Below are positions 33,142-41,073 of a stretch of DNA of 59,668 nt, piece after piece (positions within the stretch are counted from its first letter, which is position 1; the number at the start of each line of letters is the position of its first letter). The position numbers and the translations under genes are program-made. The notes below the pieces were generated by a model. It searched no databases. It was not told the DNA's origin and was given only the letters and a program-made list of their open reading frames with translations. The stretch comes from Streptosporangiales bacterium (GTDB lineage Bacteria > Actinomycetota > Actinomycetes > Streptosporangiales > WHSR01), in assembly GCA_009379995.1 (NCBI GenBank), contig WHSR01000023.1, forward strand, positions 1 to 59,668, given 5' to 3'.

Positions 33142-34554
33142 CCGGGCGAGCGCACCGACCTGCCGGTCGGCGCCGAACGCGTACTGGGCCAGGTCGTTGG
33201 TCCCGATGCTGACGAAGTCGACGGCGACGACGATGTCGCGGGCCCGCAGCGCCGCGGACGGCAGCTCGACCATCACCCCGATGCCGGTACGGATTCCGGC
33301 CTCCCGGCAGGCGTCGGCAAACCAGGCGGCCTCGGCAGCGTCCGCGACCATCGGCGCCATCACCTCCAGCCGGGCCCCTCCCCCGGCGGCGGCCCGGGCC
33401 AGGGCATCCAGCTGGCCGGCGAGCACGTCGGGGTGCCGCCGCAGCATGCGTACGCCCCGCTCACCCAGCGCCGGGTTGGGCTCCGGGCTCGGTGGCGGCA
33501 GGAAACCCAGCGGCTTGTCGGCGCCGGCGTCGAGGACACGCACGATCACCCGGCCGCCCGGGAACGCGTCCAGCGCGGCCCGGTAGGCGTCCTCCTGTTC
33601 CGGCGCGCCCGGCGGGCTGTCCCGGTTCAGGAACAGGAACTCCGTGCGGTACAGCCCGATGCCCTCCGCGCCGGCGTCCACGGCCGCGGCCAGGTCCTTC
33701 GGTCCCCCGATGTTGGCCAGCAGCGCCACCCGACGGCCGTCCGCGGTCGCGCCCGGGCCGGTCGGGACCGAGGACGCGGCACGCCGCCGGGCCGCGTCCT
33801 CCCGTGCGGCGCGGAGCTCCGCCGCGGACGCGCCGATCCGCACCACCCCGGTAGCCCCGTCCACCAGCACCGGCGTGCCGTCGGCCAGCGCCGCCGCACC
33901 GGCGCACGCCACCACCGCGGGCACGCCCAGCGCGCGGGCCAGGATCGCGGTGTGGCTGGTCGGACCGCCCTCCTCGGTGACGAAGGCGGCCACCCGGCTC
34001 GGGTCGAGCAGCGCGGTGTCGGCGGGAGCGAGATCGCGGGCAACCAGCACGTACGGCTCGCCGCCGGGCGGCTCCGCGGCGTCGGCCGGCCCTGCACCCG
34101 GCCCCCTCGGCTCGCCGCGCAGCGCAGCGATTGCCCGGTCCCGTACGTCGTCCAGGTCGGCGACCCTGGCCGCGAGGTACTCGCCGGCCCCGGCCAGCAT
34201 CTCCCGATAGGTGCCGAACGCGTCGTACACCGCCCGCTCCGCGGACCCCCCGGCCTCGATCCGCCGGGCGACCTCCTCGGCGAGGCCGGGGTCGCGCGCC
34301 ATGAGCGCCTGCGCGGCCAGCACGTCACGGGCGGCGTCACCGGCGCGGTCGCCGGCCCGCAGCCCCCGGTTCTCGAGGTCGGCCGCGACCGCCTCCAGCG
34401 CGTCGGCCGCCCGCGCCCGCTCCGCGTCGGCCGCGCCGACGCGGAGCTCGCCCGCCGGCGGCTCGGCGACCTGCGCCAGAAACCGGCGGACCGGCCCGGC
34501 GCCGACGCCCTGGCTGACCCCGGTCCCGCGCAGCTCGCGCCCGGTATCAGCCAC
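32842..34554 (-). CDS. ptsI: PTS enzyme I (phosphoenolpyruvate-protein phosphotransferase)
   Basis: The 570-residue enzyme takes phosphate from PEP and passes it to HPr. The N-terminal HPr-binding region is followed by the phosphohistidine motif EEGGPTSHTAILARALGVP (His201). The C-terminal PEP-binding barrel has GIGLYRTEFLFLNRD, FVSIGTNDLAQYAFGADR and GKGCGVCGEAA, with its catalytic Cys. The GTG start at 34554 overlaps the ptsH stop by eight bases. It is the last gene of the minus-strand PTS unit. Confidence 0.93.
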   Translation of the reverse strand: MADTGRELRGTGVSQGVGAGPVRRFLAQVAEPPAGELRVGAADAERARAADALEAVAADLENRGLRAGDRAGDAARDVLAAQALMARDPGLAEEVARRIEAGGSAERAVYDAFGTYREMLAGAGEYLAARVADLDDVRDRAIAALRGEPRGPGAGPADAAEPPGGEPYVLVARDLAPADTALLDPSRVAAFVTEEGGPTSHTAILARALGVPAVVACAGAAALADGTPVLVDGATGVVRIGASAAELRAAREDAARRRAASSVPTGPGATADGRRVALLANIGGPKDLAAAVDAGAEGIGLYRTEFLFLNRDSPPGAPEQEDAYRAALDAFPGGRVIVRVLDAGADKPLGFLPPPSPEPNPALGERGVRMLRRHPDVLAGQLDALARAAAGGGARLEVMAPMVADAAEAAWFADACREAGIRTGIGVMVELPSAALRARDIVVAVDFVSIGTNDLAQYAFGADRQVGALARLQDPWGPALLDLVALTADAAGDAGKGCGVCGEAAADPALACVLVGLGVTSLSMAAMAIPAVRTAVARNTAAQCREAAVAARAAATAGDARAAARAALTG

Positions 34555-34819
34555 CGGCGGATTCCCGGGTCTCGGCGAGGCGGACCAGCTCGTCCAGCAC
34601 CTGCCCGGCTTGGTCGCCCTCGACCCGGACGGTGATCTCGTCTCCGTTGCGGACATCGAGGGACAGCACCGCGAGAATGCTCTTGGCGTTGACGGGTTCG
34701 CCGACGCCCTTGGCCACCGTGACCTCCCCCGGCGCCTTCCCGGCGGCCCGGACGAACAGCGCCGCCGGGCGCGCGTGCAGGCCAACCTCGGCGGCGACCG
34801 TTATTCGACGTACTGCCAC
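34547..34819 (-). CDS. ptsH: PTS phosphocarrier protein HPr
   Basis: The 90-residue protein has the active-site EVGLHARPAALFV with His15 and the regulatory-site region AKSILAVLSLDV with Ser47. It relays phosphate from EI to EIIA. GTG 34819 is seven bases after GGAGG. It lies two bases downstream of the PgmB-like phosphatase and overlaps ptsI, placing both general PTS proteins within the sugar-specific cluster. Confidence 0.95.
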   Translation of the reverse strand: MAVRRITVAAEVGLHARPAALFVRAAGKAPGEVTVAKGVGEPVNAKSILAVLSLDVRNGDEITVRVEGDQAGQVLDELVRLAETRESAGG

Positions 34820-34821
34820 TC

Positions 34822-35487
34822 CTAACCCTCCTTGCCCGTGCTGCCGGTGCGTCCGCCCCCGGCCGGCGGCCAGCTCACCTCGGACAGATCGGCCACCACC
34901 TCGTCGGCGGCGGCCAGCTCGGCGGGCGGCACGCTGGTCGAGACCGCCACGCAGTACAGCCCCGCCCCCTTCGCGGCCTTCACGCCAGCCGGCGAATCCT
35001 CGAAGGCCACCGCGCCGGCCGGGCCGACGCCGAGCCGGGCGCAGCCGATCAGGTAGCCCTCCGGGTCGGGCTTGCCGCGCATGACGTCGTCCCCGGTCAC
35101 CATCACGCCGAACCGGTCGGCCAGGTCGATCGCCGCGAGCTTGTCCTCGGCGTACGGGCGGCGGGCCGAGGTGACCAGGGCGAGCGGCACCCCGGCCGCC
35201 TCGATGCGGCCCGTCAGCTCGACGGCTCCGGGCACCGGCCGCACCGGCGGCAGGTCGAGCTTGTCCTCGTATTCCCACACCTCCTCGGTGACCGAGTCCG
35301 GGTCGCGGCCGGGAAACAGGTGCGGCATCTCGCGGAGCACCTCCCGCCCGCGCCGCCCGACGAACTGGTCCAGCAGGTCGTCGTCGGCCTCGACGCCGTG
35401 CAGCTCGAAAACCGCTGCCCACAGCAGCCGGCTGCGCGCCTCGGTCAGGACCAGCGTGCCGTCGAGATCGAAGAGGGCGGCGTCCAT
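34822..35487 (-). CDS. PgmB-like HAD sugar phosphatase/phosphomutase
   Basis: The 221-residue HAD enzyme has FDLDGTLVLTEARS (motif I with both Asp), a helical cap, VTSARRPYAED (motif II), RGKPDPEGYLIG (Lys) and AFEDSPAGVKAAKGAG (motif IV). This pattern is typical of beta-phosphoglucomutase and small-sugar phosphatases. In a GlcNAc PTS operon it may dephosphorylate excess sugar phosphate to relieve toxicity; this is inference. The start is ATG 35487 after GGAG; GTG 35496 is an alternative. Confidence 0.85.
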   Translation of the reverse strand: MDAALFDLDGTLVLTEARSRLLWAAVFELHGVEADDDLLDQFVGRRGREVLREMPHLFPGRDPDSVTEEVWEYEDKLDLPPVRPVPGAVELTGRIEAAGVPLALVTSARRPYAEDKLAAIDLADRFGVMVTGDDVMRGKPDPEGYLIGCARLGVGPAGAVAFEDSPAGVKAAKGAGLYCVAVSTSVPPAELAAADEVVADLSEVSWPPAGGGRTGSTGKEG

Positions 35488-35505
35488 GGTCTCCACTACG
35501 TCCCG

Positions 35506-35967
35506 CTACATCCAGGTGAAAAGCTCGTCCCCGGTCACGACCTGGCCGGACTCCACCAGATGCGCCAGCCGGTCCGGTTCCGCGTCCAGCGCGACGACCG
35601 GGCAGATCGGCGAGCGCCCGCCGGACTCGACGGCCGCCGGATCCCACCGTACGAGCGGCCGGCCGGCCGTCACCTCGTCACCCTCGGCGGCGAGCAGCTC
35701 GAAGCCCTCTCCCCTGAGCTCCACGGTGTCGACGCCGAGGTGGACAAGTACGCCGCGCCCCGCCGGATCTACGACGACGAACGCGTGCGGATGCAGCTTG
35801 ACCAGCCGCCCGTCGACCGGCGCCACGGCTTCGCCGGGACCGCGCGCCGGGTCGATGGCGGTGCCCGGGCCCACCATGGCCTGGGCGAAGACCTGGTCCG
35901 GCACGGCGGCGAGCCCCACCGCGCGCCCCGCCACCGGGGCCCTCACGACCCTCGCGCTCTCCGTCAC
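35506..35967 (-). CDS. crr: PTS EIIA component, glucose family
   Basis: The 153-residue protein has the Crr-type pair of histidines: His61 in KLHPHAFVVV and the phosphorylated His76 in RGVLVHLGVDTV. The GEGFELLAAEGDEVTAG turn and a closing VVTGDELF are also present. It accepts phosphate from HPr and gives it to EIIB. Its start overlaps the eiiB stop by four bases (ATGA). As a separate domain it supplies both the EIIB here and perhaps other glucose-family permeases. Confidence 0.92.
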   Translation of the reverse strand: MTESARVVRAPVAGRAVGLAAVPDQVFAQAMVGPGTAIDPARGPGEAVAPVDGRLVKLHPHAFVVVDPAGRGVLVHLGVDTVELRGEGFELLAAEGDEVTAGRPLVRWDPAAVESGGRSPICPVVALDAEPDRLAHLVESGQVVTGDELFTWM

Positions 35968-36200
35968 TCGAGGAGGTCCTCGATGTCGCTCGCGATCGTG
36001 TCCGCCTCCGGCCCCATGACCACCTGGATCACGCTGCCGCTCGCCAGCACCCCGTGGGCTCCGGCAGCCTTCAGCGCGGCCTGGTCCACCAGCGAGGGGT
36101 CACGTACTTCGGTACGGAGCCGGGTGATGCACGGCTCGATCTCGATCACGTTGTCCGGACCCCCGAGCGCGGCGAGGATACGCTCCGCCTGATCGGCCAT
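35964..36200 (-). CDS. PTS EIIB component, glucose/GlcNAc family
   Basis: The 78-residue protein has the phosphocysteine motif IEPCITRLRTEVRD (Cys24) and the following VMGPEADTIASDI. It works with the separate EIIC at 39.3 kb, since no EIIB domain is fused to that permease. A strong AGGAGG six bases before ATG 36200 supports the start. The upstream SIS gene overlaps it by 101 bases in another frame. Confidence 0.92.
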   Translation of the reverse strand: MADQAERILAALGGPDNVIEIEPCITRLRTEVRDPSLVDQAALKAAGAHGVLASGSVIQVVMGPEADTIASDIEDLLE

Positions 36201-37269
36201 TGATGTCCTCCTGCTTGTCGCCGAATAAGTCAGTTTGCGTCACCTTGCCGAGCCCTCGCGGCAGGTCGGGGTCGATGTCGAGCCGCCGAGCCAGCGCCTC
36301 GGTCAACAGCTGGGCGGGCACGACCAGGCCGAGTGGAGCCAGCCACTCCGGCAGACCGGTCCCGGGCAGCGTACGGGTGCAGGCGGTCGCAAGCCGGCCG
36401 TCGCCCCCGATCCCGTACGCCTTCGCTCCCGCCCCCGTGACCCGCTCGGCCACGGCGACCATCCCGGAAAGCGTTGGCCCGGAAGCCGGCGCGACGAGGA
36501 TCGCCGGGGTGTCCTCGTCGACGACAGCGATCGGGCCGTGCAGCAGGTCCGCGTACGACAGCCCGATGGCGTGCAGGTAGCACGCCTCCTTGAGCTTGAG
36601 GGCAAGCTCGAGCGCGGCGGAGAAGCCGAACCCGCGGCCGGAGACCACGGCGCCGGTCACCGCCGTCAGCTCGTCGGCCAGCTCTTCGGCCGCGGCGGCC
36701 GTCGCCAACGCTCCTTCGACCTCGTCGGGCGCGTGCCGCAGCTCGGCGACCAGGCGGTCGACCTCGTCGCCGGGGCACATGGCGAGCGCCAGTACGGCCA
36801 GCGCGGCGAGCTGGGTGGTGTAGGTCTTCGTCGCCGGGACCGCTACCTCCTCACCCGCCTCGGTGATCAGGGCGAGCTCGGCGACCTCGGCGAGCGGCGA
36901 AGCTGCCACGTTGCTGACCGCGACGGTACGCGCGCCGCACTCGGCCGCCCAGCCGAGCGTCTCGACGATCTCCCTGGTGCGCCCGGACTGGGAGAGCCCG
37001 ACCGCGAGGACGCCGTCGAGGTCCAGGCGGCCGCCGTAGGTGGTGGCCACCGACGGCGAGGCCAGGGAACCGAGCCGGCCGCAGCAGACCTCGACCAGGT
37101 AGCGCCCGTAGACCGCGGCGTTGTCGGACGACCCCCGGGCGATGAACAGCACCTGTCGGGTGCCGCGCGCGACGGACGCGACGTCGGGCAGCAGCGGAAG
37201 CAGCGCGTCGAGGGTGGCCCGCAGGGCGGCCGGCTGCTCCTCTATCTCGGCCCGCATCCGTGTGCTCAT
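36100..37269 (-). CDS. SIS-domain sugar-phosphate isomerase, possible NagB-II-type glucosamine-6-phosphate deaminase
   Basis: Two SIS domains resemble the isomerase half of GlmS: IARGSSDNAAVYGRYLVE and LSQSGRTREIVETLG in the first, ALKLKEACYLHAIGLSYADLLHGP in the second. No glutaminase domain is present. Such proteins include deaminases (NagB-II) and AgaS. No classical NagB lies in the window, so this enzyme plausibly converts the GlcN-6-P made by NagA to Fru-6-P. ATG 37269 overlaps the nagA stop (ATGA). The family normally ends near GLGKVTQT (about 36240), but the frame runs on to 36100 inside eiiB, so the native stop may be lost. Confidence 0.85.
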   Translation of the reverse strand: MSTRMRAEIEEQPAALRATLDALLPLLPDVASVARGTRQVLFIARGSSDNAAVYGRYLVEVCCGRLGSLASPSVATTYGGRLDLDGVLAVGLSQSGRTREIVETLGWAAECGARTVAVSNVAASPLAEVAELALITEAGEEVAVPATKTYTTQLAALAVLALAMCPGDEVDRLVAELRHAPDEVEGALATAAAAEELADELTAVTGAVVSGRGFGFSAALELALKLKEACYLHAIGLSYADLLHGPIAVVDEDTPAILVAPASGPTLSGMVAVAERVTGAGAKAYGIGGDGRLATACTRTLPGTGLPEWLAPLGLVVPAQLLTEALARRLDIDPDLPRGLGKVTQTDLFGDKQEDINGRSGGAYPRRARGSGQRDRDRAVHHPAPYRST

Positions 37270-38441
37270 GGTGCATCTCCGAACACGGGTGTTCCCCCGA
37301 TCCACGTCTTTCGCGCACGCAGCTCGTCGTCGAGCCAGACGAGGTCGGCCGGCGCCCCTGGCGCGATTCTGCCGAGATCGCCGCGTCCGACGAGGTCGGC
37401 GGGCACCCGGGTGGCGGCGTCGACGGCGGCGACCGGGTCGACGCCGAGCCCCACCAGGTTCCCTACCGCCTCGTCGAGGCGCAGCGTCGAGCCGGCCAGC
37501 GTTCCGTCCGGCAGCACCGGGGACCCCGTCTCGCCCATCGTGACCCGCCGGTCCCCGAGAACGTACTCGCCCGGCGGCATGCCGGCCGCCGATACCGCGT
37601 CGGTGACCAGGCAGATCCTGCCGGGTGCCGCGGCCAGGGCCAGCCGGCAGACCGGCCCGGCGACGTGGTGCAGGTCGACGATCAGGCCGGAGGCCAGCCG
37701 CGGGTCGGTCAACGCCTGGCCGGCCAGCCCGGGTTCGCGGTGGTGCAGCGGGCGCTGCGCGTTGAACAGGTGCGTCACCTTGCGCGCCCCGGCGTCGGCG
37801 GCCGCCCTGGCCTGATCCGCCGTCGCGTCCGAGTGCCCCAGGCTCACCAGGACCCCGGCCTCGGCGAGGGTCCGTACCGCGTCCAGCGCGCCGGTCCGCT
37901 CCGGCGCGAGCGTGACGATGCTCAGCAGGTCCCGTCCGGCCTCGACGAGCGCGAGCACCGACTTGGGGTCCGGATCGGTGAGCCAGGCCTCGTTGTGCGC
38001 GCCCTTGTGCCGGCGGGACAGAAACGGGCCCTCGACGTGCACGCCGAGCACCCGGGCCCCATCCCGGAGGCGGGGCAGCAGGTCGGCGGTGCGCCGCAGC
38101 GCGTCCACGAGCACGGGCACCGGGGCGGAGATGAACGTCGGGACGAAGGCGGTCACCCCGGTCCGCGGGAGCCCCTCGGCCACCCGGGCCCAGCCGCCGG
38201 GGTCGGCGTCGACCAGGTCCACGCCGAAGTAGCCGTTGACCTGGAGATCGATCAGACCGGGCGCGAGGAACCCGGCGAGGAGTTGGACGTCGGGGACGCC
38301 GTCCGGCCGCCCGCGGCGGACCTCGGCGACGACGCCGTCGACGATGCGGACGAGTCCCGGCTCGAGCAGACGGCCGCCGTCCGGCCCGTCGGCGACGACG
38401 CGTTTCGCCGCGATAACGAACTCCCCACCCACCGTTGACAC
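37266..38441 (-). CDS. nagA: N-acetylglucosamine-6-phosphate deacetylase
   Basis: The 391-residue amidohydrolase has APGLIDLQVNGYFGVD, the metal-binding GVHVEGPFLS, VSLGHSDATADQA, THLFNAQRPLHHREPG and LVTDAVSAAG. It deacetylates GlcNAc-6-P to GlcN-6-P. The start is GTG 38441. Its promoter faces that of the DasR-like gene, with a dre-like palindrome between them. It receives GlcNAc-6-P from the PTS here and, by inference, from MurQ at 17 kb. Confidence 0.94.
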   Translation of the reverse strand: MSTVGGEFVIAAKRVVADGPDGGRLLEPGLVRIVDGVVAEVRRGRPDGVPDVQLLAGFLAPGLIDLQVNGYFGVDLVDADPGGWARVAEGLPRTGVTAFVPTFISAPVPVLVDALRRTADLLPRLRDGARVLGVHVEGPFLSRRHKGAHNEAWLTDPDPKSVLALVEAGRDLLSIVTLAPERTGALDAVRTLAEAGVLVSLGHSDATADQARAAADAGARKVTHLFNAQRPLHHREPGLAGQALTDPRLASGLIVDLHHVAGPVCRLALAAAPGRICLVTDAVSAAGMPPGEYVLGDRRVTMGETGSPVLPDGTLAGSTLRLDEAVGNLVGLGVDPVAAVDAATRVPADLVGRGDLGRIAPGAPADLVWLDDELRARKTWIGGTPVFGDAP

Positions 38442-38454
38442 TCCCTGCGGTGTG

Positions 38455-38476
38455 TGGTCTAGTCCGGCCTAGACCA
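38455..38476. promoter_or_regulatory. dre-like DasR operator between nagA and dasR
   Basis: TGGTCTAG (38455-38462) and CTAGACCA (38469-38476) form a perfect inverted repeat with six bases between the arms. Each arm matches half of the known dre consensus (ACTGGTCTAGACCACT). It lies 14 bp before the nagA start and about 36 bp before the regulator's, so both arms of the locus can be controlled from here. Confidence 0.7.
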
Positions 38477-38511
38477 ACTTGCACACTAGCTCAGGAAGCA
38501 GGCGCGAGGAA

Positions 38512-39258
38512 GTGCGGATCGATCCGCGCAGCCCGGTACCGAAGTACTTCCAGCTCCGGGAGATCCTTCTCGACCTCATCGAGGAGAAGGAGCTGGCCTT
38601 CGACGCACCCATCCCCTCCGAGCGCGAGCTCGGAGGGCGCTATGGGCTGTCCAGGATGACCGTGCGGCAGGCCGTCGACCACCTGGTTTCCGAGGGCCGG
38701 CTGTACCGGGTCCCGGGCAGGGGCACGTTCGTCGCCCGTCCGAAGATCGAGATGCACCTGTCGTTCACCTCGTTCACCGAGGACATGCTGGCCCGCGGTC
38801 TCCAGCCGGGTGCGCGTGATCTCGACCGCCGCACGGTGGCGGCGAGCGGACACCTCGCCCGGGCGCTCAGCCTCCGGCCGGGCACGGAGGTGCACTACAT
38901 CGAGCGGCTGCGGACCGCCGAAGGGGAACCGATGGCGATCGAGCGCTCGCACCTCCCGGCGGCCGTGGCGCCGGACCTGCTCGACCAGCCGCTCGCCGAC
39001 CGGTCCCTGTACGAGCTGCTGGAGGAAAGGTACGGCGTGGTGCTGGACTCCGGGGAGCAGACCATCGAGGCCGGCATCGCCGACCCCCGTGACGCCGGCC
39101 TGCTGGGCCTTCGCGGCGGGAGCGCCGTACTGCTCCTGCAGCGCCGCTCGTTCGCCTCCGGCACCGCCATCGAGCTCGTGGTCTCGACCTACCGAGCGGA
39201 CCGCTACCAGCTCCATGCCGCACTCGAAACCCCCGGGCGAGGCGCCCCGCCTCGCTGA
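38512..39258 (+). CDS. dasR: DasR-like GntR/HutC family regulator
   Basis: The 248-residue protein has a winged helix (about 1-72: KYFQLREILLDLIEEKEL, then GLSRMTVRQAVDHLV and VPGRGTFVARP) and a UTRA effector domain (about 92-235, with YIERLRTAEGEPMAIERSHLP and VVSTYRADRYQL). DasR senses GlcN-6-P or GlcNAc-6-P and represses PTS, nag and chitin genes. GTG 38512 is preferred because homology begins there; TTG 38479 is the upstream limit. The ribosome binding site is poor. The EIIC gene follows after 18 bp. Confidence 0.85.
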   Translation: MRIDPRSPVPKYFQLREILLDLIEEKELAFDAPIPSERELGGRYGLSRMTVRQAVDHLVSEGRLYRVPGRGTFVARPKIEMHLSFTSFTEDMLARGLQPGARDLDRRTVAASGHLARALSLRPGTEVHYIERLRTAEGEPMAIERSHLPAAVAPDLLDQPLADRSLYELLEERYGVVLDSGEQTIEAGIADPRDAGLLGLRGGSAVLLLQRRSFASGTAIELVVSTYRADRYQLHAALETPGRGAPPR

Positions 39259-39276
39259 TACGAGGAGGTATCTCCG

Positions 39277-40656
39277 ATGAGTTCGACCGCCGCGGAAGGC
39301 GGGCTGCCACCGGCTCCCGCGACCGCATCACGTACTCTCGCCGTCCTGCAGCGCATCGGCCGCAGCCTGATGATGCCGATCGCTGTGCTGCCGGCCGCGG
39401 CGATATTCCTTCGCCTCGGCCAGCCCGACATGCTCGGCACCGACGGACTCGCGTCGGTGGGCGGGTTCGGCTGGATGGCCAGCGTCGCCCCGATCGTCGG
39501 GGCGGCCGGCGGAATTCTCTTCGACTACCTGCCGCTGCTGTTCGCGGTCGGTGTGGCCATCGGCTTCGCCCGCCGCTCCGACGGATCCACCGCGCTCGCC
39601 GCGGTCGTCGGCTACCTGGTCTTCAACCAGGTCTCGCTGACCATGTTCGCCGACTCGCGGATCCAGGAGCGGGTCTGGACGCCGCACCCGGAGACCGGGG
39701 AGCCGATCGAGGGCCTGATCCGGTTCACTCCGAACCTGGGCCCGACCGGGGTGATCGGCGGCATCCTGATCGGGCTCATGGCCGCCCTGCTCTGGCAGCG
39801 CTACCACCGGGTCAAGCTGCCGGCCTGGCTCGCGTTCTTCGGCGGCCGGCGCTTCGTGCCGATCGTCACCGCGGGTGCGGCCTTCGTCCTAGCGGTGATC
39901 TTCGGCCTGGTGTGGCCGTTCATCGGCGCCGGGATCAACGCCTTCGGCGAGTGGATCATGGGCGCCGGCGCCGTGGGGGCCGGGGTCTACGGCGCGGTCA
40001 ACCGGCTGCTCATACCGTTCGGGCTGCACCACATCGTCAACACGCTTATCTGGTTCGTGTTCGGCGAGTTCGAGGGCGTACAGGGCGAGATCAACCGCTA
40101 CTTCGCCGGCGACCCCGACGCAGGGTCGTTCCTCGCCGGGTTCTTCCCGGTCATCATGTTCGGCCTGCCGGCCGCGGCGCTGGCGATATGGCGGGCCGCG
40201 CCGCCGGAGCGACGCGCCGCCGTTGGCGGCATCATGTTCGCCGGTGCGCTGACCGCGTTCGTCACCGGCATCACCGAGCCGATCGAGTTCTCGTTCATCT
40301 TCATCGCGCCGCTGCTGTTCGCCGTGCACATCGTGCTCACCGGCATCTCGATGTTCGTGGTGGCGGCGTTCGGCGGGCAGCTCGGATTCGGCTTCTCCGC
40401 CGGCGCCATCGACTTCCTGCTGAACTTCCGCAAGGACAACTCCGAGCAGGTGCTGGGGATCGTCCTGATGGGGCTGGCCTACGCGGTCGTCTACTACTTC
40501 GTGTTCTACTTCTTGATCACGAAGCTCAACATCCTGACGCCCGGCCGGGAGCCTGGGGGCGACGCCGCCGCCGACGCCGACCAGCTGCAACCGGAGCGTG
40601 CGCCCGCTTCGTCCGCGGACGCTCCCCCGTCCGGCCCGGGAGCCAGTCCGAGTTAG
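39277..40656 (+). CDS. PTS EIIC component, GlcNAc-specific permease
   Basis: The 459-residue membrane protein is a glucose-family EIIC with about ten helices. Landmarks are LMMPIAVLPAAAIFLRLG, PFGLHHIVNTLIWFVFGEF (a GlcNAc-type sequence), GSFLAGFFPVIMFGLPAAAL and the substrate-binding TGITEPIEFSFIFIAP. It lacks fused EIIB and EIIA, which are separate genes on the other strand. The C-terminal tail is Ala/Pro-rich. GAGGAGGT precedes ATG 39277. It is co-transcribed with the DasR-like gene, and a long palindromic repeat starts seven bases after the stop. Confidence 0.93.
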   Translation: MSSTAAEGGLPPAPATASRTLAVLQRIGRSLMMPIAVLPAAAIFLRLGQPDMLGTDGLASVGGFGWMASVAPIVGAAGGILFDYLPLLFAVGVAIGFARRSDGSTALAAVVGYLVFNQVSLTMFADSRIQERVWTPHPETGEPIEGLIRFTPNLGPTGVIGGILIGLMAALLWQRYHRVKLPAWLAFFGGRRFVPIVTAGAAFVLAVIFGLVWPFIGAGINAFGEWIMGAGAVGAGVYGAVNRLLIPFGLHHIVNTLIWFVFGEFEGVQGEINRYFAGDPDAGSFLAGFFPVIMFGLPAAALAIWRAAPPERRAAVGGIMFAGALTAFVTGITEPIEFSFIFIAPLLFAVHIVLTGISMFVVAAFGGQLGFGFSAGAIDFLLNFRKDNSEQVLGIVLMGLAYAVVYYFVFYFLITKLNILTPGREPGGDAAADADQLQPERAPASSADAPPSGPGASPS

Positions 40657-40662
40657 TCAACC

Positions 40663-40727
40663 CGCCGAGATCTATGTTGCGGGGGTCGTTTTGTCCGATT
40701 CGCACCCCCGCAACATAGATCTCGGCG
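40663..40727. repeat. Long palindromic repeat, copy 2
   Basis: A perfect 23-bp stem runs from 40663-40685 (CGCCGAGATCTATGTTGCGG then GGG) to 40705-40727. The 19-base loop contains TTTTGTCCGATTCGCA. It is nearly identical to the element at 19954-20018. This copy is downstream of the EIIC gene and could stop its transcript. Confidence 0.92.
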
Positions 40728-41073
40728 AAGCGCGTATCAGGCGTCGGCCCCGCGTCTTCATATGAGTGCCAGAGCAGAAACGCTTGGGACCAACGGGGGC
40801 GATCGATGGCTACGGCTGTCGTCATCTGCACACAGGACGGGCGTCCACAGCACCGCTGCATGCGGGGAGATGTCCACATGCCCCGTCCGACGCTGTGCGA
40901 CCCGAAGCTCAAACCGGCACCCTTGTCACGGGAACGCTGCCCTCGATGGTGGCGCGGCAGGGGCACCGGGCCGCGATCTGTGATCGGTCGGACACCAAGC
41001 CCGGACACCAACTGAGCCACCCAAGTTCCGTCAGCTCCGGTTCCGTTCGGCCGAGACAATCGCAGGAGGACTC
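40728..41073. other. Intergenic region without a supported gene
   Basis: These 346 bases follow the palindromic repeat and precede the Rv3235-like gene. Short open frames exist (for example 40806-41015) but show no ribosome binding site or family features. CGCAGGAGGACTC at its right end is the ribosome binding site of the next gene. No T-tract terminator or clear -35/-10 pair was found. Confidence 0.5.

Noticed and set aside
40806..41015. Small Cys/Arg/Pro-rich frame before the Rv3235-like gene
   Set aside because: No ribosome binding site, no recognisable family, and composition like random GC-rich DNA.
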